Shown here in pieces: positions 21,244-33,314 of a DNA stretch of 64,000 nucleotides. The stretch is from NCBI RefSeq assembly GCF_037975245.1, contig NC_092567.1:4348214-4412213 (forward strand), read 5' to 3'. The notes under the pieces are model-generated. The model had not been told where the DNA came from. It saw only the letters and a list, made by a program, of their open reading frames with translations, and did no database searches. Within the stretch, counting starts at the first letter, position 1; each line of letters opens with the position of its first letter. The DNA is from Apostichopus japonicus (taxonomy: Eukaryota > Echinodermata > Holothuroidea > Aspidochirotida > Stichopodidae). Both the position numbers and the translations under genes were made by a program.

Positions 21244-23241
21244 ACAATTTTTTGGGAACAAGTTTTATGAATTAAGTATTCAAGCAAGAGATATTGGATT
21301 AGGGGGTCTAGGAGAAGGGTGTTTATTAAACATTTTGTGTTTGAAATAATTATTTCATCAAATAGTGTTTGCTGCTTCTAGGAGCGCTGTGGTAGCAATG
21401 TAACTGGGGATGTTAAGGCAGACTACTCCATATTCCCTTAACAACTCATCTTCCATAATCGTACAGGTCGAAATTGAGTCCAAGGTTAGCAGCAAAATAC
21501 CTCAGCATTTTCTGCTGTCATGTGTTTTTGTTTTCATGTTGGTTCTATTCTTGCATGATCATGAAAACTAAAAAGTGCATACACTGTTGGTTCTTTGAGT
21601 TTGCAATACAGCATAGTTTATATCTAGTGATAAGTTCAACGATCTATTGCATAAACATATCTGGACAGTATTGGTTTAATGACAATCCAAACCTATGAAC
21701 TGATGATGACGTGAGTATGTATATGTAGAGCCGTATAAACATATATGGCTCTGTGCATTTGCTTTACAGTGTGTGTGCGCACTGCCTTCTTGAACACCAA
21801 TTTCTCTAAAACTGTATCATTGGCAACCATTATACTAGTTAACATGTTGGCTTCCCATATTACACAGGGACCTTATTGACTTTATTGGAGGTCAAGAGTC
21901 ATCTTAAGTCAACAGGATAACACAATGAAGACCGTGTACCTACTTTATCTCAAGAACGGAAACATGTAGGTTACCCATGCTGAATTGGACAAACCCCTTG
22001 ATATTAGTTAAGGCCAAAGTCATCTGACGTCAACTGGCTCAAATGTGAAAACGTTGTGACCATTGTAGATGTCGGAAAATAGAGACGTCGGAACATAGGG
22101 ATGTCACCAACTCCAGGTATAGCGGCATGGGGTAAAACCTTGGGAAACGTCCAAACTAGGTTCACGGAAAATATTCCGCTATTTTGTATTAAACATATTC
22201 TCAGTATAACAAACACTGTTCCTCTGTTCATAATAACGGAATAGTTTTCAGGGCGTATTCAATATGATCAGCATCCGATATCTGTCCTAGACTGTAATTA
22301 AAACTTAACTGTCGAAAAAAAAAATATATAGTTGAAAAACCAGTTTAATGATTGCAAGTGTGGGCAAAGGATTAGGCATTTACTGTATTTGTATGATGAC
22401 ATGTTCGGCGAAAATGTTCAACACGTTTCATACGTACAGATCGTGACGAAGCCAAAACAGCGCGGCAAATCCACGATCTTGCAGAGAACATAGTTACACA
22501 ATTGTAATATTCCATCAGATAATACGAGCAGCGATCGACAGCAACGCAGTGACTATTTTCGGCACGTGCACACATCATCCAACAGCGCAAACATACTATT
22601 TTCTACCGGGAATTTCCCGATACAGCCGACTTTTACCAGCTTTTAAGAAGCCAATGCACTGCACATGGAAATCATATTTCGTCCCTGGAAAGCAATATTT
22701 TTGGGTTGTACGTCTTGTCACGGGGACTAAGTAAAAAAATCTTGCAAATAAAACAAATCGTTCATTGTTTCCAAAATGAAAAAAAATAAAATGGAAAAAC
22801 CTAAACACAATTCAATAGTATTATTGTAGCAGATATGCCGAATTTGTGTCCGTAAAGTTGCTCCCACAACTCTGGAAAAAAAGTGTGCACACTTTACCCA
22901 AAAGAAATAGTTAACCCCTAACACAAAATGTTTGGGTTGGGCTCGAGACATGCCGTAAATGGTTTTGTTGGAATTCGAAGTCCGCACCTGCTCTATACTG
23001 TACCATTGTACTTAACGTTGATGTAAACACTTTTCTGGGCAAGCTGCCAACAAGAAATGCCACTACCAGTGTATTTTGCTAGTATTGCGTCAAAGAAGTT
23101 ATGGCGTGTAGACTAAACACTAAACGGTCACCGTTGCACAACCTTTGTAGCCTGGGCTTTACAGCGATTTCAAGCTATAAATGTATCCGAGAATGGGAAA
23201 AGCCTACCTGTTTTAAGTAGTTATCAAAGAAACTTGTATAT
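21244..23241. other. No gene seen
   Basis: AT-rich sequence without a convincing exon or repeat boundary. Open frames here are under 90 codons and lack start or splice support. Confidence 0.35.
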
Positions 23242-24985
23242 CAGGCGCGTATCCAGGATTTTCAACCCGGGGGGCGCGAATATACTATCTAAGCGGAGCG
23301 CCACCATCAGTTGGCGCGGAGCGTACAAGAAAATTTTTGGTTTTGATACCCCCAGATCACCGGAAATGGCACTTCTCGGGCTTGAAAATGACCAACCAGA
23401 TGTACACTTTTGCCTAAGAACCAAGTATTTCCCAAAAGTTTTTTTTCCATCCATAACCTTTTTGAAGATTGTCACCAGTCACACATCATGTTCGACCTCA
23501 TTGCATGTCCTATGGATCATTGCTTTTGTAGGTGATTCTACGTCACGGCCCACAATATCCGAAAGCCCCACTTTTCAAGGTTTTAAGCCCATTATTTGTT
23601 GAGAATTTGAAAATTCACATTTCTCGTGAATAAAATCCCTTCAAACATACCCATAATGTTGCACAAAATTCAATCTATGGATAACCAATATAGAAAAACC
23701 TCCTTCAACCCCTAACAGACAGGTCAAAATTGCACGAGTAGAGGAAATTATGATGAATAATGTTGGTCAGGAAATTTTCGAAAATTCAGACACAGTTAAT
23801 TTATTGGTGTAGAAATATTAAAACCTCTTTTAATGGCTATTATAAAACTTGGTTGAAGGAACAGAAAAATAGCAGATATTTCCGATATCAGGTATATCGA
23901 AACCGAACACTACACACATAGGCGTAGCCATCCGTAGGAGGTGGGGGCTGCAGCCCCCCCCCCCCCACAACCAATTTTTTTCAGACACCCACTGAAAGAA
24001 AAATAAATAGCAATAAATAGCTTAAAAATTATCTCCGTGGTAATTAAAATAAAGTTCTAAGCTTGGCCGACAATACTACTGTAAAAGAGAGTTTTGACAT
24101 AAATGGATCTGCTTTTTCTCCCTTTACATAAGATATTTCGTTGTTTACATTAGCATTTGGCGGTATACTGTGCAACTTTCACGGACCGTGCGGTACACGA
24201 TGCCATGCAATATAATGACCGATGTTTGCTTATATGATATTGGCATCGATATGTTGAACGCACGCGAAGCGCGCGAAAAATGGCTTTTTTTCGGGCAAGT
24301 CATTACAGCCCCCAAATCCAATTGGGCTCCTACGTCTTTGACTACACACATAGACAGTTTTTGAGGCTGTTCATCGTGGAAAATGCATTTCAATGCTCAC
24401 TGATGTGATGTTATATCTGCTCTTTGCATTACAAATTCGAACAGGCGTGTAGCGAGTAATTTCCTGTAGGCAAACTATCTAAGCGAAGCGCCACCATGAG
24501 TTGGCTCGAAGCGTACAAGAAAAATTTTGGCCGAAAATGCCACCCAGATCGCTGGAAATGACACTTCCCAGGCCTTGTAAGTTGCTTCTAAGCATTGTCT
24601 ATTTTGAAATTACTAGCGATGTCATAAAGAAAATTTGCTCGGGGGGGGGGGGCGGTCGCCCCCTTCCCGAAATGTTCCCCGACGACTCGGTCGAGTTCAA
24701 GACCAGCCACAGTTGGTTCCATAAAGCACAATTCTACAATTGTTTAAGGCGTCCATACACACACACGCGTTATGATAGACCATATATAGTATTTATATAG
24801 ATACATTAGTGAGAGAGGAAAAATGGAAACGTCAAAAATGGAGTTGTCGATGTAAGGGGTAGGGTGAGGCGCACACCCCTTCCGTAATCCTTGATCTGTC
24901 ACTGGCTACCTGTGTATATAATAGGGATCAGCGCTTTAACTATGACTGTTCCTCTTTCTCTTCCCGAGGTCTTGGCTATCTTCTA
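23242..24985 (+). mobile_element. ~1.8 kb non-autonomous DNA element, 3' end replaced
   Basis: It starts CAGGCGCGTATCCAGG and runs collinear with 4757-6971 and with the reverse of 1-1847: GC-rich module (23284-23385), 'ttgaagattgtca', 'aaggttttaag', 'acacacataggcgtag', a C tract (23957-23970), the cgcgaagcgcgcg hairpin, a second module (24474-24577), a G tract (24642-24653), 'gactcggtcgagttc' and 'ctcttcccgaggtcttgg'. The polypyrimidine tail and right terminus are missing. No coding capacity. Confidence 0.75.
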
Positions 24986-25042
24986 CTCGACAAGCTTTCA
25001 TGGGGGCTGTCGCACCCACGCCTCTACGTGGCTACGCCACTG
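24986..25042. mobile_element. Fragment of another element ending in a hAT-like terminus
   Basis: Directly after the truncated element is a GC-rich piece ending GGCTACGCCACTG (25030-25042), the reverse complement of a CAGTGGCGTAGCC terminus. Its partner was not found, so this may be a solo end or part of a nested insertion. Confidence 0.45.
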
Positions 25043-26144
25043 ATGTTGGAACAACATGTATTCATCTCACCTGGTAGGCCTACGCATAACTATTTGAAGA
25101 AATGTATTTTTGTACATCCCCTGATGATCAGCTGTAAGAATATGTGGTACATTATGATTCCTAAGGAGCTTTTATAATGCATTTTTTACAATTGTTGGAA
25201 ATTAGTGCTAACTTAAACTGATCGCGGAACCTTCAAGTGTATCAGGCCATATCTTTCGTTCAACATTATTGTTTGTTGTTGTTGTTTAATTTTATTTCGG
25301 ACCATCTGAATGACGTGAAACAAAAACTCTGCGGCATGTCCCATCAAGTTTCGGCAAAATACTTGCGTAGCACCAAATGCCAATCAGCTATGCCTAACGA
25401 AATTCCTCCATTCTCACTGCATTGGTCTAACACAGTTTATCTTTGTATGAGATAAACTGAAAATGAAATATTCGATAATCTTAAGTCTACATCCGTATCA
25501 TCTTCCGATAAACTCAACGGATACTCTCACAACCCGGTAAATCATCTTGCTCCTTAACTCACACATACTTATATTCAGGGGCGGCGATTTGTTTCAAACA
25601 TTGGGGGGGGGGGGGACTTTTGCTTGGGTGCAGGCGCGTAGCAACTTATAAACTTGACATTGAGACTTGTAACTGGCCTACCTAAATTCTCTGTTCGATA
25701 CACGTCAATTATAAATCTTTCCTCCCTGATGAGAAAATATCTAATACTCTGTTGTCGTATTTCTTTGTTCCACGGTAATTAATACCTCCTAGCCTGTTAC
25801 TTATTAACAGGAACATGAATCTATGTCTCTCTTACCTCTTCTTCTGGTAGATTACCGTAAATGTTACAGGCCTGAAAGGAAGAGAAATATTATATTTACG
25901 AGGTTTGGATACTGTATTTCAATAATTAAACGAAGCAAATATATATAAGTTGGAATGACACATCTTCACAAATATCAATGTAAACTATTCCTGGCAGGTA
26001 AACGCACATCTACATTGAACACACTAAAGTCAATAAAGGAGACAGACTCGTCAATGTAAGATGCACGGACTTAACAACATGAATATAAACATCAGCTTCT
26101 TAGGGAAGACATAGTTACTTTTAAACCCGTCATCAATCACTGAT
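25043..26144. other. No gene seen; an isolated element end near 25576
   Basis: CAGGGGCGGCGATTTG at 25576, followed by a 14-G tract, resembles the left terminus of the hAT-like elements here, but no matching right end was found. Confidence 0.35.
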
Positions 26145-26252
26145 TGACGTCATCAAACACCGAGTGACGTCATCAAACACCGAGTGACGTCATCAAACAC
26201 TGAGTGACGTCACTAAACACTGAGTGACGTCATCAAACACGGCGTGACGTCA
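26145..26252. promoter_or_regulatory. Array of six consensus CRE palindromes, exact 20-bp spacing
   Basis: TGACGTCA occurs at 26145, 26165, 26185, 26205, 26225 and 26245, always intact, while the 12-bp linkers ('tcaaacaccgag' and variants) carry substitutions. TGACGTCA is the consensus site for CREB/ATF bZIP factors. The 20-bp period places sites about two helical turns apart, on one face. It lies 30 bp upstream of an ATG in good context (26283). It could also simply be a young minisatellite. Confidence 0.85.
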
Positions 26253-26282
26253 TAATAATGAACTTCTCACGAGAAAGGGAAA

Positions 26283-26363
26283 ATGGCAGAATTCAAAGAT
26301 AGACCACCAGAACATCGTGGTTGGATCGATGTAACGGCAAAAATAAAGCAAAATATCGGTTAG
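26283..26363 (+). CDS. Short ORF or candidate first exon behind the CRE array
   Basis: AAAATGGCA gives a strong start context and opens 26 codons, MAEFKDRPPEHRGWID and then VTAKIKQNIG, before TAG. A GT after the 16th codon (GAT|gtaacg) or at ATCG|gttagc could serve as a donor, making this the 5' coding exon of a longer gene. The composition is hydrophilic and varied, unlike AT-driven noise. The family is not recognised and no second exon was found. Support is position (30 bp after six CREs), context and composition only. Confidence 0.3.
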   Translation: MAEFKDRPPEHRGWIDVTAKIKQNIG

Positions 26364-29106
26364 CCCACAACGCATCATATTGGTTACCCCCCCCCCCACC
26401 CTTTCGTCTTATATATTCTGTTTCTATCGTATTGTTGTTCATGTAGAGATATCCATGAAAGTTTGGAAAATTCAGTTGTAGGATGAATACATAAAATAAG
26501 AGACACAAGGGGAGAATTAAATAGACTACTGTAGATCTGTTAACATTAAAAGATATCATGAAATATAATAAACCCTGCACAGATTTTTTCTTTTAAATTT
26601 ACCCTGTATGTGTGTATGTTTAATTGGAAGTTTGCACATGCGCACATAATCAGTTTTCCAATAGTTGACACTCTCTGTTCAACGTTAGGCAATGAACATT
26701 TAGACCAGGAAGCGACGGTCTGTAAATTAAGGAATATTTAGAATGACTTTATGTAACCGATACGCAATGTGTGTCTGTAAGACTAGTATTGGCAGAAACC
26801 GCGTGAGCTCGACATTGCTGTGTCTCTATGTATTATCAGAGTGTTTCTTATACTATAATATACAGACATATTGAATGGTTCTGATGGAAAGAGTACTAAT
26901 AACAATACTGTAGGTACCATGTGAGGATACCAAGCCCGGATGTTGCATTATATTGTCGTCAGCACTTGAATATAATTATGAAGATACAATAGTTAATTTG
27001 TCGGGTGGTCAACTTTACAAAATCAACCACATTACTAGGTACTTTGACCCCCCCCCCTCTCCTCCCACTCGGGCCCAAGCTACTTCGAGGTACTATTTTT
27101 GTATTTGTTTTATTTAGCCGATATTCAAAAGACGAAATCTACAAGTAATTAAAACTACTATTAGTTCAGATTCAGCGTTGACTTTTTTTGTATCATAATA
27201 CTGCTTATTTGATAGTACTGTACATACAGTGGATGGTACAAAACGACGTTTCTTGAAAATGAAATAAAAACGTTCAATTTAATCTTTTACTTAAACTATT
27301 GAGTAGTTCACCTCTCTTTTGATATTCCTAGTATGTTCAAGTACCTCAAGTTAATGAAACCTACCTAACAATCCATTTGTTAGTTTCGAGTTAATCCCAG
27401 ATACGTCCTTTCATATATAAGCCTGCTAGGACGTACATATGCAGTTACGTATATATATACCTTTATCTAAATCATTAATGAAATATAATCAATATGGATC
27501 CCTCAAATCATATTACAACTCAAACTACTACAACCGAGTTACATTAAATGATTGTTGTATTGCTGCGTGCAGTGACGTCAGACGTAAATATTCTAGAGAT
27601 GAAATTATCCAACCATATTTTCACCAATCAAACAATTTTGACTAAAACGGTGTGGAAGAGAAATGCTGGAAGCACGATAGATTAATGTTGCTTTATATGT
27701 TTTTATCTGTTTGAATATTCTCTATCTTAAAATTAAGAATGTTGATTCACAAGACAATTACTTCTATAAGGAGAGCATATAGGAGTCTACATGCAGAGAA
27801 AGAAGGTCAACAATAACTGGGAAATAAGACGAAAGCGTTGGAGTACGAGCGTGGAAGGGAGACTTTATTTATTTTCATTTATTTTTACCAACGTCGTCAC
27901 AAGGTTTCTAATGTATATTGTTTATTGTACAATATATAAACATCCTGGAGAAATAATTCCTCGTCCTTGGTCAATTGCAGATTTAACTTTAAATATAATT
28001 GTCGTTACTTCAGTATGGGGACCTAGCACCCCCCTTCCAATTAGAATCTCTAAGGAAGTTTGTTTTCATCTTTAATATATTATTTAAAAATAACGAATCA
28101 AACCATAGGAAGTGTGCCATTACAATAAGTAGGCAATACGTAGATTTTTATGACCAATTGTCTTTAATTGGGTTCAAGTTTACTGGATAAGAATAATGTC
28201 CTAAAGTGCAACGTGTGATTAAATGAATTATCACTTCATTAATGCGCATACACCTATCTAAACACTTAGAGTTGTACAAGGTTTGGTTTCGTGTTAAATT
28301 AATGATATCATACAACAACGGATATGGCTGCTTTAGGAACACATTAATATACTTCCAAATCAGATGAAAGGGTGTTGAAAGAGAGGAGTAGGGGCAGTTT
28401 ATAATAAAATATGATCACAAAGGTTCCTAATGTATACTGTGAGTCTGACAAGAAGTGGACACTTGACAACATGTAAGATTGCGTCCATTTCAAGAATGTC
28501 GGGTAAAATGAAGATCATATCCTAGATTAACGCTGTGACCTACCGTGACCTGTATTACATACTTATGTCACATACCTCACTGATCTGTAACAGTTGAACA
28601 AATCTAATAAAAATCAATATTTTATGTCAATATCTTAAAGTTAGAAAATCACCAAGATTAGTTTGAAGACTCTATAGCTATGCATACTGTAGCACTTTCA
28701 TCCATGTAACCAAACATGTCTTAGCCCCGGAGCGACTGCAACGAAATACCTATAGCAATATATACTATATGACTATGTGCTATGTCTGCTATACCAGACA
28801 GTCGTATCTGTAAATCAGCTTTGTCTGTACTTAGACAAATCCCTTTTATGACATCATCAAAGGTGTTTCAGTTATTGCATTGCTTTTGCCAATTTCATCG
28901 CGAGGGATAATTGTTTCATCAATGACGGTGTATCAAAAAATTTAAATCAGATTAAAAATCCCCATAATTATAATCAGCAACATTTACAGCACTTCCGTTA
29001 ACTAATTATTCCTTTCAGCGTTTTAATTGGACGATTTATATTGTATTGAGAAGACATGAACTGTTCGTATGGAACACCCACTGTATCCTGCACTTAAAGT
29101 ATTTTA
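26364..29106. other. No gene seen
   Basis: AT-rich stretch with C tracts at 26388-26398 and 27049-27058 and a single CRE-like TGACGTCA near 27573. No exon, RNA gene or repeat boundary could be supported. Confidence 0.35.
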
Positions 29107-29403
29107 GACCCCAGTCACACGTACATTTTTTTTCCAGACATAACGATGGTCCGACCATGGTATACGGTTTGCGTGTGACCGCTCTCTACTATGGTCCGAC
29201 GATCGACCCAACGCAACTGCGCATGATAGCTTTGCAAAGCATAATTAACTCACTGATGCCTGTGTCTGCGAATAACGATCGTCCGAATATAGTACAAAGT
29301 CGTGTGAGTATGTGTGACCGCTACCGTAGTTAGTTTAATATGGTCGCACTATTGTGAAGAAACGATGGTCGGAAGATGCAATTTTATACGTGTGAACGGG
29401 GTC
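29107..29403. mobile_element. Harbinger-like MITE, 297 bp, TTA flanks
   Basis: Termini GACCCCAGTCACACGTAC (left) and the reverse complement of GACCCCGTTCACACGTAT (right) form an 18-bp inverted repeat with about three mismatches. TTA flanks both sides (29104-29106, 29404-29406), the 3-bp target duplication typical of PIF/Harbinger elements. The inside carries five or more copies of an atggtccga-like word in both orientations, a common pattern of subterminal transposase-binding repeats. Not coding. Confidence 0.75.
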
Positions 29404-30207
29404 TTATTTAAAGCCGACAGAAATTTACACAATCTTAATATCTTGCCCCCAAAACTGGAATAAAGCACTTCAGTTTTTTTTTTCTTTGATTTGCTGTGAA
29501 GTTTATTCAAACAGAATGACTTGAATCCTTTTTGTAGATTATTTCTAGTAACATAAGTTTCAACTAATTTTTATTATTTTACTTTCTGATATTTATATTC
29601 ATATTGATGTACATATGTTATAATTCCTAGTCTTTGGTTCTCCTATTTATAAATATTTTATATTTATTCTGGTGATAACGGAAAGGAAATGAACAATATA
29701 TGCGCCGGACTTTTTGTAATAGATTCGAGTTATATATTTCTTACGGAAACTCTAAGTGTATGTTATTTGAACAACAGTATAGCAATATTATAGTAGGAAC
29801 TATGAATCTGACCGCTTGTATTAGCCTCAGCAGGCAATGGTAATAGAAACAACTTCAGCCCCAATTCTTACATGTATAGGAAGGTGAATCTAGTATGTAT
29901 ATATGTTATGCAAATGTGATATGTTATTTAGGTCCCGATGCTGGTTAAAAAGCAACCAGGTTTCCAATGAGTTCAAGCATCTATCCACATTATAAAAATT
30001 CATCAAACAGATGAAAGCTTTTGAGTGCTATTTGATGGCAATTAAGTCGATACTGTGAACAACTATGTAAATGTTACATCCGTTAAGTTATTTTTGTTAT
30101 CCAACCATTGCTCTAAACGGATCTTCCAGCTTCCCAAAAGGAGAGTCTACTGTACATCTAAGATGCTTTTTAACAAAATCCAGAAAGCAATATACGACAA
30201 AGGCTTA
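29404..30207. other. No gene seen
   Basis: AT-rich, no supported feature. Confidence 0.35.
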
Positions 30208-30263
<56 letters not shown>

Positions 30264-30379
30264 CGTAATGAGTTGGAAAATCAAGAACAGTGAAAAAACT
30301 TTCAGCCTCCACCGGGATTCGAACCACGGGCATTCCGCTCTGTACGCGGACACCCTAACCACTAGGCTATGGACGCTGA
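30208..30379 (-). mobile_element. Short tRNA-derived SINE with (TA)n tail
   Basis: On the minus strand the head has an A box TAGCCTAGTGG (30369-30359) and a perfect B box GGTTCGAATCC (30325-30315), the internal pol III promoter of tRNA-like genes. A ~60-bp body (gaaagttttttcactg, tccaactcattacg) follows and the element ends in a (TA)n run (30208-30253). The T stem does not pair, so this is a SINE and not a working tRNA. A second copy of the body lies at 30612-30680. Confidence 0.8.
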
Positions 30380-30611
30380 TTGTATGTCCAGAGGTTCGAA
30401 ACCGGTAAGGAAGGCCGTAATTCCACTGTAGGCGTTTGTCACCTGTATCGAACAATACTAGTTCTGTTTTTGGTGACATATTTTGCCTTACTCTAGAGAT
30501 CAAACATGATGCTAACCAACTCGAAATCATTTGTGATTCCTAAAGCCGGATCTCGAAAGAGATACTTTGAACAGACTTTATGTTAATGCAATGGAGGTAA
30601 ACGACAAAGGT

Positions 30612-30680
30612 AAATGAATATATATAAATGAAAATCGTAATGAGTTGGAAAATCAAGAACAGTGAAAAAACTTTCAGCCT
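30612..30680 (-). mobile_element. 5'-truncated copy of the short SINE
   Basis: It matches 30243-30307 almost base for base (the body from the 'aggctgaaag' side to the AT tail) but lacks the tRNA-like head, as expected for 5' truncation during retroposition. Confidence 0.75.
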
Positions 30681-30858
30681 ATCCGTGACGCAGTATCTTG
30701 ATAAAAAAAAAACAGATTCATGTGCGGGATATTTTTCAACATTGTGTTCGTATACAGCGTCACAAAATACGTGTCCGTTCCTTCTTTACCATGGTATCTA
30801 GACAACAGAACGAAGCAGTAGTATAATTGCTCCAACATACTGACTGGTATTATGGTAT

Positions 30859-30979
30859 TGTTGTGTAAATGTGCGTGGAAAGTAATTAATCACGGCTCCA
30901 CCGAATCATCGGTAATGATTTACTCCACAGAGCGAATCAGAGCTGTGATTAATTACTTTCCACGCACATTTAAACAACA
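30859..30979. repeat. Long hairpin, 40-bp arms, 41-nt loop
   Basis: 30859-30898 and 30940-30979 are reverse complements with 38 of 40 matches; both contain cgtggaaagtaattaatcac or its complement. The arms are long and fresh for a random palindrome. It could be a foldback element, a solo pair of TIRs, or a small-RNA precursor. No target duplication was recognised. Confidence 0.88.
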
Positions 30980-31013
30980 TTTACACACATTTACACATGG
31001 CTACGGTCAGCTT

Positions 31014-31094
31014 GCGAGTCTATAAGCCTCCATGGCTTCTTTCGCGAGTTCCTTCTTGCGGGAAGATCACTATACAGACATACATACATATTTG
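31014..31094 (+). repeat. Interspersed ~85-bp tail repeat, copy 2
   Basis: Same sequence as 16582-16673 (cggtcagcttgcgag ... tcgcgagttcc ... agatca) with a terminal (cata)n run. Confidence 0.65.
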
Positions 31095-32927
31095 TTAATG
31101 TCATTGATTTTTACTACAGTTAAGTTTTGGTTCAGAAGAATAATACCAATGTTTCACGAGGATTTAAAGTGGTATTTTGGAAAAAAATGAATGAGGCTGG
31201 AAGGTCCGAGTGTGGCAATAAACTATCCTTAATACTTGAAGATAGTTATCAAGATAAAATAAACAATAGGCCGCTCATACATTAACAGACTAAACCGTAG
31301 TTGGAACAACTCTACTCCCCCAGCCAGGACCCTGACTCCTTCAAAATCGTCTAATGAATGTATTTTTGTGTCTGTTCAAAACACGCATTAAATAATACGA
31401 ATATCTGTCTTATATTCATATTTTATAAAGTGAATACATATGTTTTGGTACCATTGTATCCGTACAAGAAAGCAACGAAGCGGGTAAGTAGACAAAAAAA
31501 GAGTATAAGATCCGAACACTTGAAATGTCAGTAATTAAAATAGCTCCTCTTCCATTCATATATACAAAGGACCATGACCATGGTAAGCATTACTATTCAG
31601 AAGAATAAACCAGAGTTTCAAATAAAAACCAGATCCGTCCTGTCATTATATCTAAGCACTTATGTCAGTGACGTATACACTAATCTGGATAAATCATAAT
31701 TTAAGCAAGTGATCATTCAAATCCCCTGAGGCTTTCTAAGCAACAAAGTTTATTTATCAGCAATATTTAATTCCAAAGGAAGAATACCATAATGGATATT
31801 TCTAAGTTCTGCACTTTGTGTTGTTTTTGCTACAATCTGCTGGTAACAAACTTGGCCGTAAAAGGAAAGATAAGGACCTTGAAAACATAATGTTACTTTA
31901 TTTCACCAAAATCGCACCAGGAAAGATGAGGCAGAGATATTAAAAATTTGGAAAAATACAAATAAAACATGACAATTAATTTGTGGGACACAGTATTGTC
32001 TGAATCTGATTAAACGATAAATAACTCACTAATAAGTAGCACTCATGTGATTGAAACAACATATTTATATTCTTAATTAGTTGCAGGGCTATCCAGTTAT
32101 GTGTGAATATTATATGGATTGGTAAACGTTATAACCTATTAAGTATCATGCAGCTTTATTTAATTTTATTAAAACGTCTACGCATTGAATTAATTCTCAA
32201 CATTATTTGAGTTAAACAATACGAAAGTATAGAAATCAACTTAAAATAAGCGTCTAGAGTCAATTTCCACATACATCTAATTCCTATTACTAACTTCCAA
32301 GTTTTCCCCATCACCATCCTGTGTTCTTGACCAATTCGCAAAGTACCATAGAAATGGTTTAATTTGATTTGATTAGCAATTAAATAAACCATGTCCAACA
32401 TTTTAAAGTAATAAAGCTGTTAGTGTTATAATGATGCATGGAAGACCCACGTCTCACACCATCAGAAACAACTAAAAACCTAAACATGGCCAGTTAAAAC
32501 CAGGGAGCTGCTACAGTAAGATACTGGGTCAGTTAAACGGACTGTTACGAATGTTCTATATGTTATGATGAACAATTACACATAACTTACAAGAAACTTA
32601 GCAAGACCAGGTTCAAAATGATGCATAACTGTATACGATTCATCGGAGAATAAACGTGAAGTTTACTGATGTACTTTCACACCCCCTCAAAATAATAAGA
32701 CGGTATGTGTCAAAGTGATTGCCCTATACGTAACAAACATGTAGGGTAAACCTTTCAGCAATATCTTTGCAATATTTGTAATACTAAAAGTATCACTGAT
32801 ATGGAAGTTGTACGGGTGTTTCAATAAAGAATTATTCATTGGACGGGCTTGAATAAGATTCATGAAAACAATGCTAGCATATCAGCTCCTCCCCACCCCC
32901 ACCCCACTCCCTGTGCTCCGATCTGAA
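31095..32927. other. No gene seen
   Basis: AT-rich, no supported feature. A pyrimidine-rich patch (32885-32912) precedes the SINE. Confidence 0.35.
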
Positions 32928-33314
32928 GAGGGCGTTTTGGTCAAGTGGTTAAGGCAGTGGACTTGTGATCTAAGGATTACAGGTTCGAGTCCTGGCCAGA
33001 TCATTGCGTTGTGTCCTTGGGCAAGGCGCTTTATCTCCATTGCCTCTCTTCACCCAGGTGTATAAATTGGGACTTGCGAGGTGACTTGTAAATATAGTTG
33101 CGTGTACCAGTTTGTGGCTGCACCCTATGGGAAGTCCCCCGTGGGACACGTGGTTGTGGTGTACTGCGGTACCCCAAGAGAAATTGATTGAATTGTGCAC
33201 ACTTTGGTGTGTGGGTGTGACAAGTTACCAATGACCAGGGTTAAGTTGTAAAGTCGTTGGAGAGGGCCTTGGCCCTGAACGAGACTGCAAACCTAAATAT
33301 AAATATAAATATAA
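32928..33314 (+). mobile_element. tRNA-derived SINE, full length, 387 bp
   Basis: The head carries an A box TGGTCAAGTGG (32938-32948) and a perfect B box GGTTCGAGTCC (32982-32992). The body includes gtgtccttgggcaaggcgct, a central motif shared by many marine-animal SINEs as I recall, and ends with a unique tail followed by (aaatat)n (33293-33314). The minus-strand copy at 62229-62622 shares head and body but not the tail. Open frames over it are artefacts. Confidence 0.85.

Noticed and set aside
30303-30379. Functional tRNA gene
   Set aside because: A and B boxes fit, but the T stem and acceptor stem do not pair, and a SINE body follows.
32928-33010. Functional tRNA gene
   Set aside because: Pol III boxes are good, but the sequence continues as a repeat with a second copy at 62622. 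It is a SINE head.
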